This document shows positions 25,854-33,972 of a DNA stretch of 64,000 bases, piece after piece; positions within the stretch are counted from its first letter, which is position 1, and each line of letters begins with the position of its first letter. Where the stretch lies: contig NZ_CP013611.1 of the NCBI RefSeq assembly GCF_001482385.1, positions 744,001-808,000 on the forward strand, in the 5' to 3' direction. Origin of the DNA: Pseudoalteromonas rubra (GTDB lineage: Bacteria; Pseudomonadota; Gammaproteobacteria; Enterobacterales; Alteromonadaceae). The position numbers and the translations under genes are program-made. The notes under the pieces were generated by a model. The model saw only the letters and a program-made list of their open reading frames with translations. It was not told where the DNA came from and made no database searches.

Positions 25854-27209
25854 ATGAAATTTGCTTTATGGGAAGCAAAGCGCCTGGTGCGTCTTGCCAC
25901 CCCCGTCTTTTTTGCCCAAATCACGCTGGTACTTATGTCGGTTGTCGACACCATGATGGCGGGACAAGTCAGCGCCGAAGATCTCGCTGCACTGTCAATT
26001 GCAACCGGCACCTGGAACCCGATGATCTTTTCTTTACAGGGTATTCTATTAGCAATCACCAGTATGGTTGCATACTGCGATGGGGCCAAACAACGTGATG
26101 GTATTAAAACGTACTTTCAGCAGGGTATCTACCTTGCACTAATACTCTCTTCACTTGGGTTTATTGCCAGTGCCTTCACTCCTTTGGTCTTTGCACGTAT
26201 CGGGGCTGCGAGTGCTATCACAGACTTAGCACAACAGTACATTGATTTCGTAAAATGGGGGCTACCTGCTTTTTTATTGTTTTCAGTCTACCGTAATGTC
26301 ACAGAAGGCGTAGGTAACACAAAAGCAGCCTTGTACATAAGTTTGCTTGGGCTAGTCGTCAATGTTTTTGCCAACTATGTATTTATCTATGGCAAATTAG
26401 GCATGCCAGCGCTGGGCAGCGCGGGATGTGGACTGGCAACTACCTTAGTATTTTGGGTCATGGCCATCGCTCAGTTGATTTACAGCTTCAACAATAAATA
26501 TCTCAACGGACACTGGTTGATCACAGCCTTCGCACGGCCGCATGCTGCAACCTTGTTTCAAATAGTCAAACTGGGCCTGCCCATTTGTCTCGCAACGTTT
26601 TTTGAAGTGACCTTATTCGCCTGTATTCCGCTATTCATTGCTGATCTCGGGGCCATTGCTGTATCCGGGCACCAAATCGCAGCCAGCGTAACGACCATTC
26701 TGTTTATGCTCCCTCTTAGCCTTTCCATGGCGATCGCAATACGTATTGGAACCTTGTCGGGAGAAGGCAATTACCCCAAACTGGTTAATTCGGTCTACAC
26801 CAGCTTTATCTGTGCCGTGGTAGTGTCAGTGATTGTTGCGACCTTTACTTACGTGATCCGAAATGAGATTGCCTGGGTATATACACAAAATGCTGAAGTG
26901 GCGTTACTGGCCTCTGGGATAATCGTGCTGGCATGTATTTATCAACTGCCAGATGCCTTGCAGGTGGCTGCAAATGGTGTACTGCGAGGATTAAAGTACA
27001 CCAGCCCTATTACTATAGTCACCTTTGTGTCCTACTGGCTGATTGGGTTCAGCCTCGGCTTTGTGCTGGCAAAAACCGACATACTGACATCGGCCATGGG
27101 TGCCAGAGGGTTCTGGATAGGCATTATTGTCGGCTTAACATGCGCCGCTATACTACTTCTTTATTTTGTGAGGAAACGGCTTGATACGTTACGCCCCGAT
27201 CCTGTTTAG
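25854..27209 (+). CDS. MATE family multidrug efflux transporter, NorM/MdtK-like
   Basis: Inner-membrane cation-coupled multidrug antiporter of 451 residues with twelve predicted helices in two six-helix halves. The N-terminal half has the motif ATPVFFAQITLVLMSVVDTMMAGQVSAEDLAALSIA. The second half opens near LGLPICLATFFEVTLFACIPLFIADLGAIAVSGHQIA. The pattern is that of the NorM branch (E. coli MdtK). It is divergent from ribE, as in E. coli. Its 3' end overlaps the DUF3080 lipoprotein gene by 29 nt. Substrates cannot be read from sequence. Confidence 0.92.
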   Translation: MKFALWEAKRLVRLATPVFFAQITLVLMSVVDTMMAGQVSAEDLAALSIATGTWNPMIFSLQGILLAITSMVAYCDGAKQRDGIKTYFQQGIYLALILSSLGFIASAFTPLVFARIGAASAITDLAQQYIDFVKWGLPAFLLFSVYRNVTEGVGNTKAALYISLLGLVVNVFANYVFIYGKLGMPALGSAGCGLATTLVFWVMAIAQLIYSFNNKYLNGHWLITAFARPHAATLFQIVKLGLPICLATFFEVTLFACIPLFIADLGAIAVSGHQIAASVTTILFMLPLSLSMAIAIRIGTLSGEGNYPKLVNSVYTSFICAVVVSVIVATFTYVIRNEIAWVYTQNAEVALLASGIIVLACIYQLPDALQVAANGVLRGLKYTSPITIVTFVSYWLIGFSLGFVLAKTDILTSAMGARGFWIGIIVGLTCAAILLLYFVRKRLDTLRPDPV

Positions 27210-28170
27210 CCTGCTACTGGCAGTGGCCTGTACACCCACTGCAAGTGACATCAACCAGGAATATGCCAACAGGCTGGCCAATGTGCTGGACATCCCTCCG
27301 CCCAGCATTGATAAACTATCCCCTATCGCTGAATACACAGCCAGCAGACCTGAAGCCTCGTTTAAACTCTCTGTGTTGCAGCTGGCCAACCTGGGGCACT
27401 GTGCGCTGGCCCATAACGTCGCACAACACAATAACCAACTCGGTAGACTGGCCGTCCCCAGCGAGGTATTCAAATATCAGGTTCGCTTTATACAGCTAGC
27501 TGCAAGCTGTATTCAGGATACCAAAACTCAGGATCCGGAAGTAAAAAACATTCTTCGTCAGGCGACGGAAGAAAAACGCACGGCACTGGCTCAGTATTTC
27601 GCATTCATGCTCTCAGCAGAGCCCGAACTAAACCAATTTAACCGGCTGACATTTGAAGAAACAGACAAGAGAGGCACAGACAATGAGATCCAGGCGAATG
27701 AGGGCCTGGCTGCGCTTGCTACCGTAGCAAACAGTTTACTTGCCCCTGAAAACATTGACCCACGAAAAATAACGCCAGCTTTAAATAAATTAAATAATAA
27801 CAGCTATGTCCAAACTTTAATGACCAGTGCGCGCAGACAAATTAGCTGGAACCACAGCCTAACAGCATGGCTGGCGCAAATTGATTTGCAAGAAACGGTC
27901 TGTCCTGAAGGTAAAAACAAAAAAAAGGCTCAGGTGTTGCATAACATTTTCAATAAATACGCTATTTCACAATTACAACCATACCAGTCTCAGCTCAGTA
28001 TTCAGTTACAGGAACTGAGTAACTCATTCGCTCAAATTTCTCAAGCCATCCCTCACCCGTTATACCCGGACCATGCAGCGGCACTGATGACAGAGCTGAA
28101 GTTATCGAGCAGGCAGCATGCCCAATGGTGGCAAGGCTTCTACAAAGTGTGTAAAGTTGCACCGGTATGA
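27181..28170 (+). CDS. DUF3080 family lipoprotein
   Basis: Predicted lipoprotein of 329 residues: the signal peptide has the lipobox LAVAC with Cys17. The remainder is mostly helical, with paired features matching DUF3080 proteins of alteromonads; function unknown. The start is TTG inside the MATE coding sequence, supported by GTGAGGA about 8 nt upstream and by the signal peptide beginning immediately (MIRYAPILFSLLLAVACTP). Overlap with the MATE gene implies translational coupling. It is followed by the tRNA-Val array. Confidence 0.82.
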   Translation: MIRYAPILFSLLLAVACTPTASDINQEYANRLANVLDIPPPSIDKLSPIAEYTASRPEASFKLSVLQLANLGHCALAHNVAQHNNQLGRLAVPSEVFKYQVRFIQLAASCIQDTKTQDPEVKNILRQATEEKRTALAQYFAFMLSAEPELNQFNRLTFEETDKRGTDNEIQANEGLAALATVANSLLAPENIDPRKITPALNKLNNNSYVQTLMTSARRQISWNHSLTAWLAQIDLQETVCPEGKNKKKAQVLHNIFNKYAISQLQPYQSQLSIQLQELSNSFAQISQAIPHPLYPDHAAALMTELKLSSRQHAQWWQGFYKVCKVAPV

Positions 28171-28296
28171 ACGAAAAAAGTGCAAACAAACATTAATTTA
28201 GCAAATTTACTTGATCCCTTCGAACGCTCGCTATATATTAGCGGCCGTTGGCAAGTGACGCAATGCAACAAAACAGTCATAGTTGTTCAACATTGT

Positions 28297-28373
28297 ACGA
28301 CCGTAGCTCAGTTGGTTAGAGCACCACCTTGACATGGTGGGGGTCGGTGGTTCGAATCCACTCGGTCGTACCA
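28297..28373 (+). tRNA. tRNA-Val(GAC), copy 1
   Basis: 77 nt including encoded CCA. Acceptor stem ACGACCG/CGGTCGT, D arm GCTC...GAGC with GG in the loop, anticodon stem CCACC/GGTGG with loop TTGACAT (anticodon GAC), T arm GGTGG-TTCGAAT-CCACT. It closely resembles E. coli valV/valW. Confidence 0.97.
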
Positions 28374-28414
28374 ATTAATCTTGATAGATTAATTTCTAAA
28401 ATGCTTACTATTGT

Positions 28415-28491
28415 ACGACCGTAGCTCAGTTGGTTAGAGCACCACCTTGACATGGTGGGGGTCGGTGGTTCGAATCCACTCGGTCGTACCA
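28415..28491 (+). tRNA. tRNA-Val(GAC), copy 2
   Basis: Identical to copy 1. The tRNA plus the preceding 41-nt spacer repeats exactly, giving a 118-bp period. Confidence 0.97.
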
Positions 28492-28532
28492 ATTAATCTT
28501 GATAGATTAATTTCTAAAATGCTTACTATTGT

Positions 28533-28609
28533 ACGACCGTAGCTCAGTTGGTTAGAGCACCACCTTGACATGGTGGGGGTCGGTGGTTCGAATCCACTCG
28601 GTCGTACCA
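28533..28609 (+). tRNA. tRNA-Val(GAC), copy 3
   Basis: Identical to copies 1 and 2. After its CCA the spacer changes to a different sequence beginning GTCTACTTTTTTCATAAG, which then recurs with each tRNA-like copy downstream. Confidence 0.97.
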
Positions 28610-28643
28610 GTCTACTTTTTTCATAAGTTAACCCCTCAATTGT

Positions 28644-28729
28644 AAAACCGTAGCTCATCTATTCAGAGCACCACCACTCTCTATGCCCCGGTCCAGAGGT
28701 CGGTGGTTCGAATCCACTCGGTCGTACCA
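28644..28729 (+). repeat. tRNA-Val-like repeat, copy 1 (degenerate tRNA)
   Basis: 86-nt sequence with the last 32 nt identical to tRNA-Val (GGTC plus the T arm, acceptor 3' strand and CCA) and an intact GTAGCTC...GAGCACCACC framework. The D loop lacks the invariant GG (ATCTATTCA instead of AGTTGGTTA), the acceptor 5' strand has two mismatches (AAAACCG), and the anticodon arm is replaced by a longer segment with CTCT/AGAG potential. It cannot fold as a normal tRNA. It repeats with a 120-bp period. Confidence 0.9.
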
Positions 28730-28763
28730 GACTACTTTTTTCATAAGTTAACCCCTCAATTGT

Positions 28764-28849
28764 AAAACCGTAGCTCATCTATTCAGAGCACCACCACTCT
28801 CTATGCCCCGGTCCAGAGGTCGGTGGTTCGAATCCACTTGGTCGTATCA
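28764..28849 (+). repeat. tRNA-Val-like repeat, copy 2 (degenerate tRNA)
   Basis: Same as copy 1 except near the 3' end, where CACTCGG is CACTTGG and the terminal CCA is TCA. The preceding 34-nt spacer is nearly identical to that before copy 1. Confidence 0.9.
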
Positions 28850-28883
28850 ATCTACTTTTTTTATAAGTTAACCCCTCAATTGT

Positions 28884-28969
28884 AAAACCGTAGCTCATCT
28901 ATTCAGAGCACCACCACTCTCTATGGCCCGGTCCCGAGGTCGGTGGTTCGAATCCACTCGGTCGTACCA
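28884..28969 (+). repeat. tRNA-Val-like repeat, copy 3 (degenerate tRNA)
   Basis: Same as copy 1 except within the replaced anticodon region, where ATGCCCC is ATGGCCC and TCCAGAG is TCCCGAG. The terminal ACCA is intact. The last unit of the tandem. Confidence 0.9.
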
Positions 28970-29226
28970 ACTCATGATCCTTTAAGTCTGTATATTGTCG
29001 CAACCGTAAGAATCGTAATACCTTTTTAATTCAACTACCTCTGAGTCTACTGGTTTCACCTCGCCTCTACGCCACTCTATATCCCGGCAGCCTATCTCAT
29101 AGTTGTCACAACCGTACGCTATCATGACGCCTTATCAATTCGTATTGGTTTTCACACACGCCTCAGGTTGCCCTGGCCATAGAATTTGCTATACATTAAA
29201 TAAACTATCACTCACTAAGGAAGGCC
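28970..29226. other. Region after the tRNA-like repeats, no gene seen; possible decayed repeat remnants
   Basis: TTGTCGCAACCGTA (28995-29008) and TTGTCACAACCGTA (29103-29116) resemble the TTGTAAAACCGTA that opens each tRNA-like copy. GCCACTCTATATCCCGG (from 29071) resembles their CACCACTCTCTATGCCCCGG. These may be eroded copies. The promoter of the following solute-binding protein gene must also lie here. Confidence 0.35.
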
Positions 29227-30423
29227 ATGTCTGGCAGGTTAAGTTTGACTCTTCTACTCATGCTGATGACGAGCCTGCTCAGTAGTGTGGGGTATACCAG
29301 TCAAAAACCACAGCAATCATTGACCATTGCTATCGGATTGGAAAATTACGACTTTAAGCCCCTGTTTGCCGAATTCACCACAAAAACCGGTATCCAAGTC
29401 AAAGTGGTTGAATTTGAAAATAACACACTCAAATCGGAGTTATTACTCAGAGCAAGTAATAATGCGTTACCGGACGGCATCATAGTCCCTGCGGACTACA
29501 TGGGACTAACAGCACTCAACTTATCCGAAGTACCTGACGACTGGCTGTCCGCACACCTAATAGAACAAGTAAAATCCAACATCAAAGCCAATGGCACCAC
29601 ACTTGGCGTACCAATCGTATTTGGCAATCACCTGATGCTTTACTATAACCGAGCACTGGTAAGCCAGCCTGCCCAAAACTGGCAACAGCTTCGTACACAA
29701 CAACAGGATCAGGGTGTTGAGATCAGCTGGAATTATTATGAAATGTATTGGTTTAGGGCATTTTTGGGCACCTTTGGTACGCCACTGATTTTGAACGGCC
29801 ACGTGAACCTGGACACACCGGCGATGATTCGCGCTCTGCGATGGTACAAATCGCTTAAAGAAGAGCGCTGGCTTGACGTAGAGTGTAACTACGAGTGCAC
29901 GGTTAACCGATTTTTGGCAGGCGAAGTTGCGTACACCATCAATGGTTCATGGATGTTTCAGCGCTTCTCCGAGCATTTTGCTGACAAATTAGGGGTCGCA
30001 CAATTACCCAGCCTGGGTGGTGCACCTATGCGCTCTTACTTTTCATCACATGTCATGGTCTTTCCCAATAACGCCCTGTCGGGCCCCAAAAGTGCAGAGC
30101 TTAAAACCTTATCTGAATTCTTACAATCTCTGCCGGTACAAACTAACTTTTGGTCGTCAATTAATGCTCTGCCTGTCGACAAGCGAGCATTGGACACGTT
30201 AAAAATACAGGGCATTACGCAGGTTGAGGCGCTTATCACAACACTGGAATATACTCAGCCGATGCCCAACGAGGCGCAAATGGCCTTTGTGTGGGAAGCA
30301 ATGTTAAAAGGCCTGACACGCCACCTAGCTGGCGTGCTGGATGAACATCAGGCCGCCCATTTCATGCAACATATCGTAGAAAAGTCGATTAGCTATGAGC
30401 AAGAAAAAAAACCTGGTCAGTGA
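29227..30423 (+). CDS. Extracellular solute-binding protein, family 1, sensor-associated
   Basis: Exported periplasmic binding protein of 398 residues; the signal peptide ends near SSVGYTSQ. It has the two-lobed pattern of the sugar-type family: SLTIAIGLENYDFKPLFAEFTTKTGIQVKVVEF in the first strand and helix, GVPIVFGNHLMLYYNRAL at the hinge, and GEVAYTINGSWMF in the second lobe. AAGGAAGG precedes the ATG. No ABC permease or ATPase lies near. Its 3' end overlaps a hybrid sensor kinase by 29 nt, so the likely job is to present a ligand to that kinase rather than to a transporter (inference). The ligand is unknown. Confidence 0.85.
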   Translation: MSGRLSLTLLLMLMTSLLSSVGYTSQKPQQSLTIAIGLENYDFKPLFAEFTTKTGIQVKVVEFENNTLKSELLLRASNNALPDGIIVPADYMGLTALNLSEVPDDWLSAHLIEQVKSNIKANGTTLGVPIVFGNHLMLYYNRALVSQPAQNWQQLRTQQQDQGVEISWNYYEMYWFRAFLGTFGTPLILNGHVNLDTPAMIRALRWYKSLKEERWLDVECNYECTVNRFLAGEVAYTINGSWMFQRFSEHFADKLGVAQLPSLGGAPMRSYFSSHVMVFPNNALSGPKSAELKTLSEFLQSLPVQTNFWSSINALPVDKRALDTLKIQGITQVEALITTLEYTQPMPNEAQMAFVWEAMLKGLTRHLAGVLDEHQAAHFMQHIVEKSISYEQEKKPGQ

Positions 30424-32617
30424 ATTACAGCTTAAAGTCGGCACTATGGTCCTGGTCTTGTTAATCATTGCCCTGGCCCATTTCGCCTATAGCGCCTGGA
30501 CACAAGCCAATAAAATCGCATCAGATACCGTTGCACAACGCGCAACCAGCCTGTCTTTGGACATAAAAAACAGACTGGCCGAACTGACATTTCAGGTCGC
30601 ACACTACAGCGACCACCGGATCCTGGCAGAGTTGCCTTTAAACCTTTTGTATACACAATACGCGCTTAAGGAGATCCGAGAGCTGGTATCCAAATCTCCA
30701 TTGGTCAAAAGTGTGATGATCAGTGATGGCTCCCCTTACATTGTTGAAGGGTACCCTCTTTATACTTTGCACTGGGCAACTCCTTCTATCATAGAGCACA
30801 CCGCTTCTGTCATTAACGAAAGTGCGCGCGAGCTGATGGTCAGAAAGCTCTTGATCAGCAACACAGAGCTAGGGTTTAACGCTTCCCCCGGTGGCACGCT
30901 ATTTATTGCCGTGCCATTGCGTCAGACGTTACCATCTCTTATCGACCCATTTCGCTATACCGGCGTGCTTTTTTTTGAGTTAGATGTCAGTCAGATGGCA
31001 ATTGAACTGGCGGATTATGAATCACTGACAACCTTTTCAGATGAGCAAATGTGGTTTCATGAGGGGCATCAACTCGACGCGGGGCTCAATGCAACCTACC
31101 CCATTTATGAGCGTAACACCGAAGGCCTGAACTTATCGCTATCCCTGTCTCATCAGCACAGCGCTTATACCCAGGAGATACTGTATGCCATCATCAGAAG
31201 TGCAATGCTGGCATTGGGCGTATTGATCATACTTTTCTGGTATCTGGCCTACGTCAGCCGCAAAGTCACGACGCCCATGAAACAGCTTGAAAAATACTGT
31301 ATGTCACTGACATCAGGCAACTATGAACAGAATAATGCGAATCTCGAATATGAAGAGCTAAAAACACTACAAAAGACCCTTAACAAACTGGTCGGCACCG
31401 TCAATACACAAGTCACACAGCTTAAGCAGGAGAAAGTGCGAGCCGAGCAATCAGAACTGGCCAAAGCGCAATTCCTTGCCACCATGAGCCACGAAATTCG
31501 CACTCCGATGAATGCGATTCTGGGCGTTTTTCAGCTTTTAAGACAGGAGGACCTTCATGCACAAGAGCGCTCCCTTGTTGAACAAGGCTATACCTCTTCA
31601 CAAACCCTGCTCGGCCTGGTGAATGACATACTCGACTTTTCTAAAATGGAAGCAGGTAAACTCACACTTGAAGTTCTGGCTGTGGACATTCCACATTTAT
31701 GCCAGGAGATCATTCAGGAATACCAACATGTGGCCCGTGACAAACAGGTTACGCTGGAGCTGGACTCACAGTTAAAGCCGGACTTTTCAGTCAGGCTCGC
31801 AGATCCCCTAAGGTTAAAACAAATTCTCCGTAACCTGCTATCAAATGCAATCAAGTTCACAGAACAAGGCCTAGTAATTTTGAGAGTTAAAGGAGACAGC
31901 AATGGACTCACGATAGAGGCCTGCGATAGCGGAATTGGTATGACCCCTACCCAGCTTTCCAACCTGTTTAAACATTTTCATCAGGCCGACAACTCAACCA
32001 CTCGAAAATATGGCGGTTCCGGGCTGGGACTGGCTATCGTCAAACAGCTGGTGGAACTCATGCAGGGAGACGTGACGGTCACAAGTGTTGCAGGAGAAGG
32101 CAGCCAGTTTACGGTCACGCTCCCGCTGAAAAGTGTTAAGCCCACAGCTAAGTTTGCGCTCGCAGATAGACAAACGCAACCTGAAGTCCCAGATTTGCGC
32201 GGTGTTAAGGTACTGCTTGCAGAGGATAACCTGATTAATCAGCAAATATTTTCAGCCATGATGAAAAAGACCCATGCCACACTCGTTATGGCGGGTAATG
32301 GTAAGCTCGCCATGGAATGCTTTAATGAAGCTCGACCTGATATTTTCTTTGTTGATATTCAAATGCCTGTGATGGATGGTATAGAGGTTTGTCAACAGGT
32401 AAAAAGCACCGACTATCACAATCCACTCATAGCCATTACAGCGAACGTACTCCCGGAAGATGTCAACCGATATCTATCGCTCGGATTTGACGATTTTGTC
32501 GCGAAGCCAATTGATATGCAGACCCTGTTCGATACCATTACCCGCGTATTGGACAAGCAAGCACCGGTACAACCAAACACTGCAAAGTCGAGTATATCAG
32601 CATTAGACAACAAATAA
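30395..32617 (+). CDS. Hybrid sensor histidine kinase with periplasmic sensor and receiver domains
   Basis: Membrane hybrid kinase of 740 residues. A first helix (about 15-32) and a second (about 267-290) enclose a periplasmic domain of roughly 235 residues. HAMP-like and coiled-coil segments follow, then HisKA with H366 in [13 protein letters not shown]. The HATPase domain shows [15 protein letters not shown] and [17 protein letters not shown], and a C-terminal receiver has D654 in [12 protein letters not shown]. No Hpt domain or output domain is present, so phosphate must pass to a separate partner not seen in this window. The gene starts within the solute-binding protein gene, implying coupled translation and a shared signal. 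Confidence 0.92.
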   Translation: MSKKKNLVSELQLKVGTMVLVLLIIALAHFAYSAWTQANKIASDTVAQRATSLSLDIKNRLAELTFQVAHYSDHRILAELPLNLLYTQYALKEIRELVSKSPLVKSVMISDGSPYIVEGYPLYTLHWATPSIIEHTASVINESARELMVRKLLISNTELGFNASPGGTLFIAVPLRQTLPSLIDPFRYTGVLFFELDVSQMAIELADYESLTTFSDEQMWFHEGHQLDAGLNATYPIYERNTEGLNLSLSLSHQHSAYTQEILYAIIRSAMLALGVLIILFWYLAYVSRKVTTPMKQLEKYCMSLTSGNYEQNNANLEYEELKTLQKTLNKLVGTVNTQVTQLKQEKVRAEQSELAKAQFLATMSHEIRTPMNAILGVFQLLRQEDLHAQERSLVEQGYTSSQTLLGLVNDILDFSKMEAGKLTLEVLAVDIPHLCQEIIQEYQHVARDKQVTLELDSQLKPDFSVRLADPLRLKQILRNLLSNAIKFTEQGLVILRVKGDSNGLTIEACDSGIGMTPTQLSNLFKHFHQADNSTTRKYGGSGLGLAIVKQLVELMQGDVTVTSVAGEGSQFTVTLPLKSVKPTAKFALADRQTQPEVPDLRGVKVLLAEDNLINQQIFSAMMKKTHATLVMAGNGKLAMECFNEARPDIFFVDIQMPVMDGIEVCQQVKSTDYHNPLIAITANVLPEDVNRYLSLGFDDFVAKPIDMQTLFDTITRVLDKQAPVQPNTAKSSISALDNK

Positions 32618-32935
32618 CCCGTTAGTACGATATAACCCTCTCGGTGCTGAACCTTCAATTACACTTTATACCACAGCAATAGGTTGAGATTGGTTTTACC
32701 CTAGCACCTCAATTGCAGCACAATGGGATAGCAAGGCGGCACTTAGGTTATTACTACCCCATTTGTTTCCTAAGTACGATATTCACCGCTGACCGCCCAG
32801 GCAAATACCCGAGACTTCCTTGTCCAAAAGTTGCGACAAACACTGCATTTTCGAGTGAAGCTCCATTGTATAACTTCAAAGGCAGCTGGGTAGATGAGTA
32901 CAGATATGCGCTGTTGCACGATGAGTATCGTCAAC
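32618..32935. other. Intergenic region, no convincing gene
   Basis: About 320 bp between the convergent hybrid kinase and DJ-1-like genes. An open frame of 86 codons (from 32713) has no recognisable domain, signal peptide or ribosome-binding site and overlaps the neighbour. No clear terminator hairpin was seen. Confidence 0.45.
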
Positions 32936-33682
32936 TCACTCCTGCAAAGCGATCAATAGCGCTTCTGCCATAGGTATTGCTGACACCGGATTCTGCCCGG
33001 TTACAAATTGGCCATCTACCACAACATTCACCTCACCTTTTTTTGCAGCAACAAATATCGCGCCAAGCCTGGTTGCCTCATCTTCAATCAAAAACGGATA
33101 ATGCGTTCGAGCAAACCACCCCTCTTCGCTATTCGCTTTGCCTGTAATACGCCTGTTCGAGATCAGCCGATGACCACTCTCATTCTGTAAGTTCAGCAAG
33201 GCAACAGTACCATGACAATCCGCAGCTATAATGCCACCTGCTTTGTAAATGGCCTCTGTAAGCACCTTTGCAGGGGCATGCGCCGTCAAGTCAAACATCG
33301 GTCCGGCCCCACCCGCATAATAGACAGCCAAATAGTCCCGGCTATCGCGTGTTTCAATGTCATTTGGTTCGCTAAGTTGTTGTTTAAGCAGCGAACTATC
33401 CAGCCAGCGTAATTGCGCCTCTTCCAATCGCCCTCTGGGGTATCCAGGCTTGCCGGTACTACTTGCGAGCTCAATCTCATATCCAGCATCGTGTAGTACC
33501 CGGTATGGGCCAACGACTTCAGGTAACCAAAAGCCGTGCTTGTCCCCAGAGATAATAAACAGAACTTTGCCTTTACGCGCTTCTGCAGATAAAACGGGCA
33601 AGGAGAAAGTCACTATCAAGGCCAACAAAACAAGCCTTTTCACTAATACCAGAAAGTGGGCACGATGAAATTTACACATCAT
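32936..33682 (-). CDS. Exported DJ-1/PfpI family protein
   Basis: Protein of 248 residues with an N-terminal hydrophobic stretch, LVLLALIVTFSLPVLSAEA, that looks like a cleavable signal peptide, followed by a DJ-1/PfpI fold. GKVLFIISGDKHGFWLPEV holds the conserved glutamate, VYYAGGAGPMFDL the oxyanion loop, and IIAADCHGTVALLN the nucleophilic cysteine followed by histidine. Hsp31/YajL-type relatives are glyoxalases, deglycase-like or chaperones and are mostly cytoplasmic, so secretion is a notable variation. A GGACC-type ribosome-binding site precedes the ATG. It is convergent with the hybrid kinase and divergent from the winged-helix regulator. Confidence 0.82.
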   Translation of the reverse strand: MMCKFHRAHFLVLVKRLVLLALIVTFSLPVLSAEARKGKVLFIISGDKHGFWLPEVVGPYRVLHDAGYEIELASSTGKPGYPRGRLEEAQLRWLDSSLLKQQLSEPNDIETRDSRDYLAVYYAGGAGPMFDLTAHAPAKVLTEAIYKAGGIIAADCHGTVALLNLQNESGHRLISNRRITGKANSEEGWFARTHYPFLIEDEATRLGAIFVAAKKGEVNVVVDGQFVTGQNPVSAIPMAEALLIALQE

Positions 33683-33972
33683 AAAGGTCCTTATTTGAGT
33701 TTAACTTCCGCTCACCTTATCGACTCGTGCTCACTGACACATGAAGTATTGCTGATTTAATAAGGAATTTTCAGGATGGAATAGTGACTTCACTGTGACC
33801 AATATTTTATTACTCTATATTTTAATAGGTTAAAAATAAAAAACTGGAGTCAATAAAAAGACCTGGATTTACGTCAGCCTAAAAACTAGCGTATTATCTG
33901 AATTAACCAACTCTCACGTTGGCGTGTACAAAGATAATAACAAGACCATACAGTACCAGGCAGGAGCCTATT

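Noticed and set aside
28434..28658. 74-codon open frame on the minus strand across the tRNA array
   Set aside because: It is the antisense of two tRNA genes and their spacers; repeated motifs in the translation follow from the DNA repeat.
32713..32973. 86-codon open frame on the plus strand after the hybrid kinase
   Set aside because: No ribosome-binding site, signal peptide or known motif, and it overlaps the 3' end of the DJ-1-like gene.
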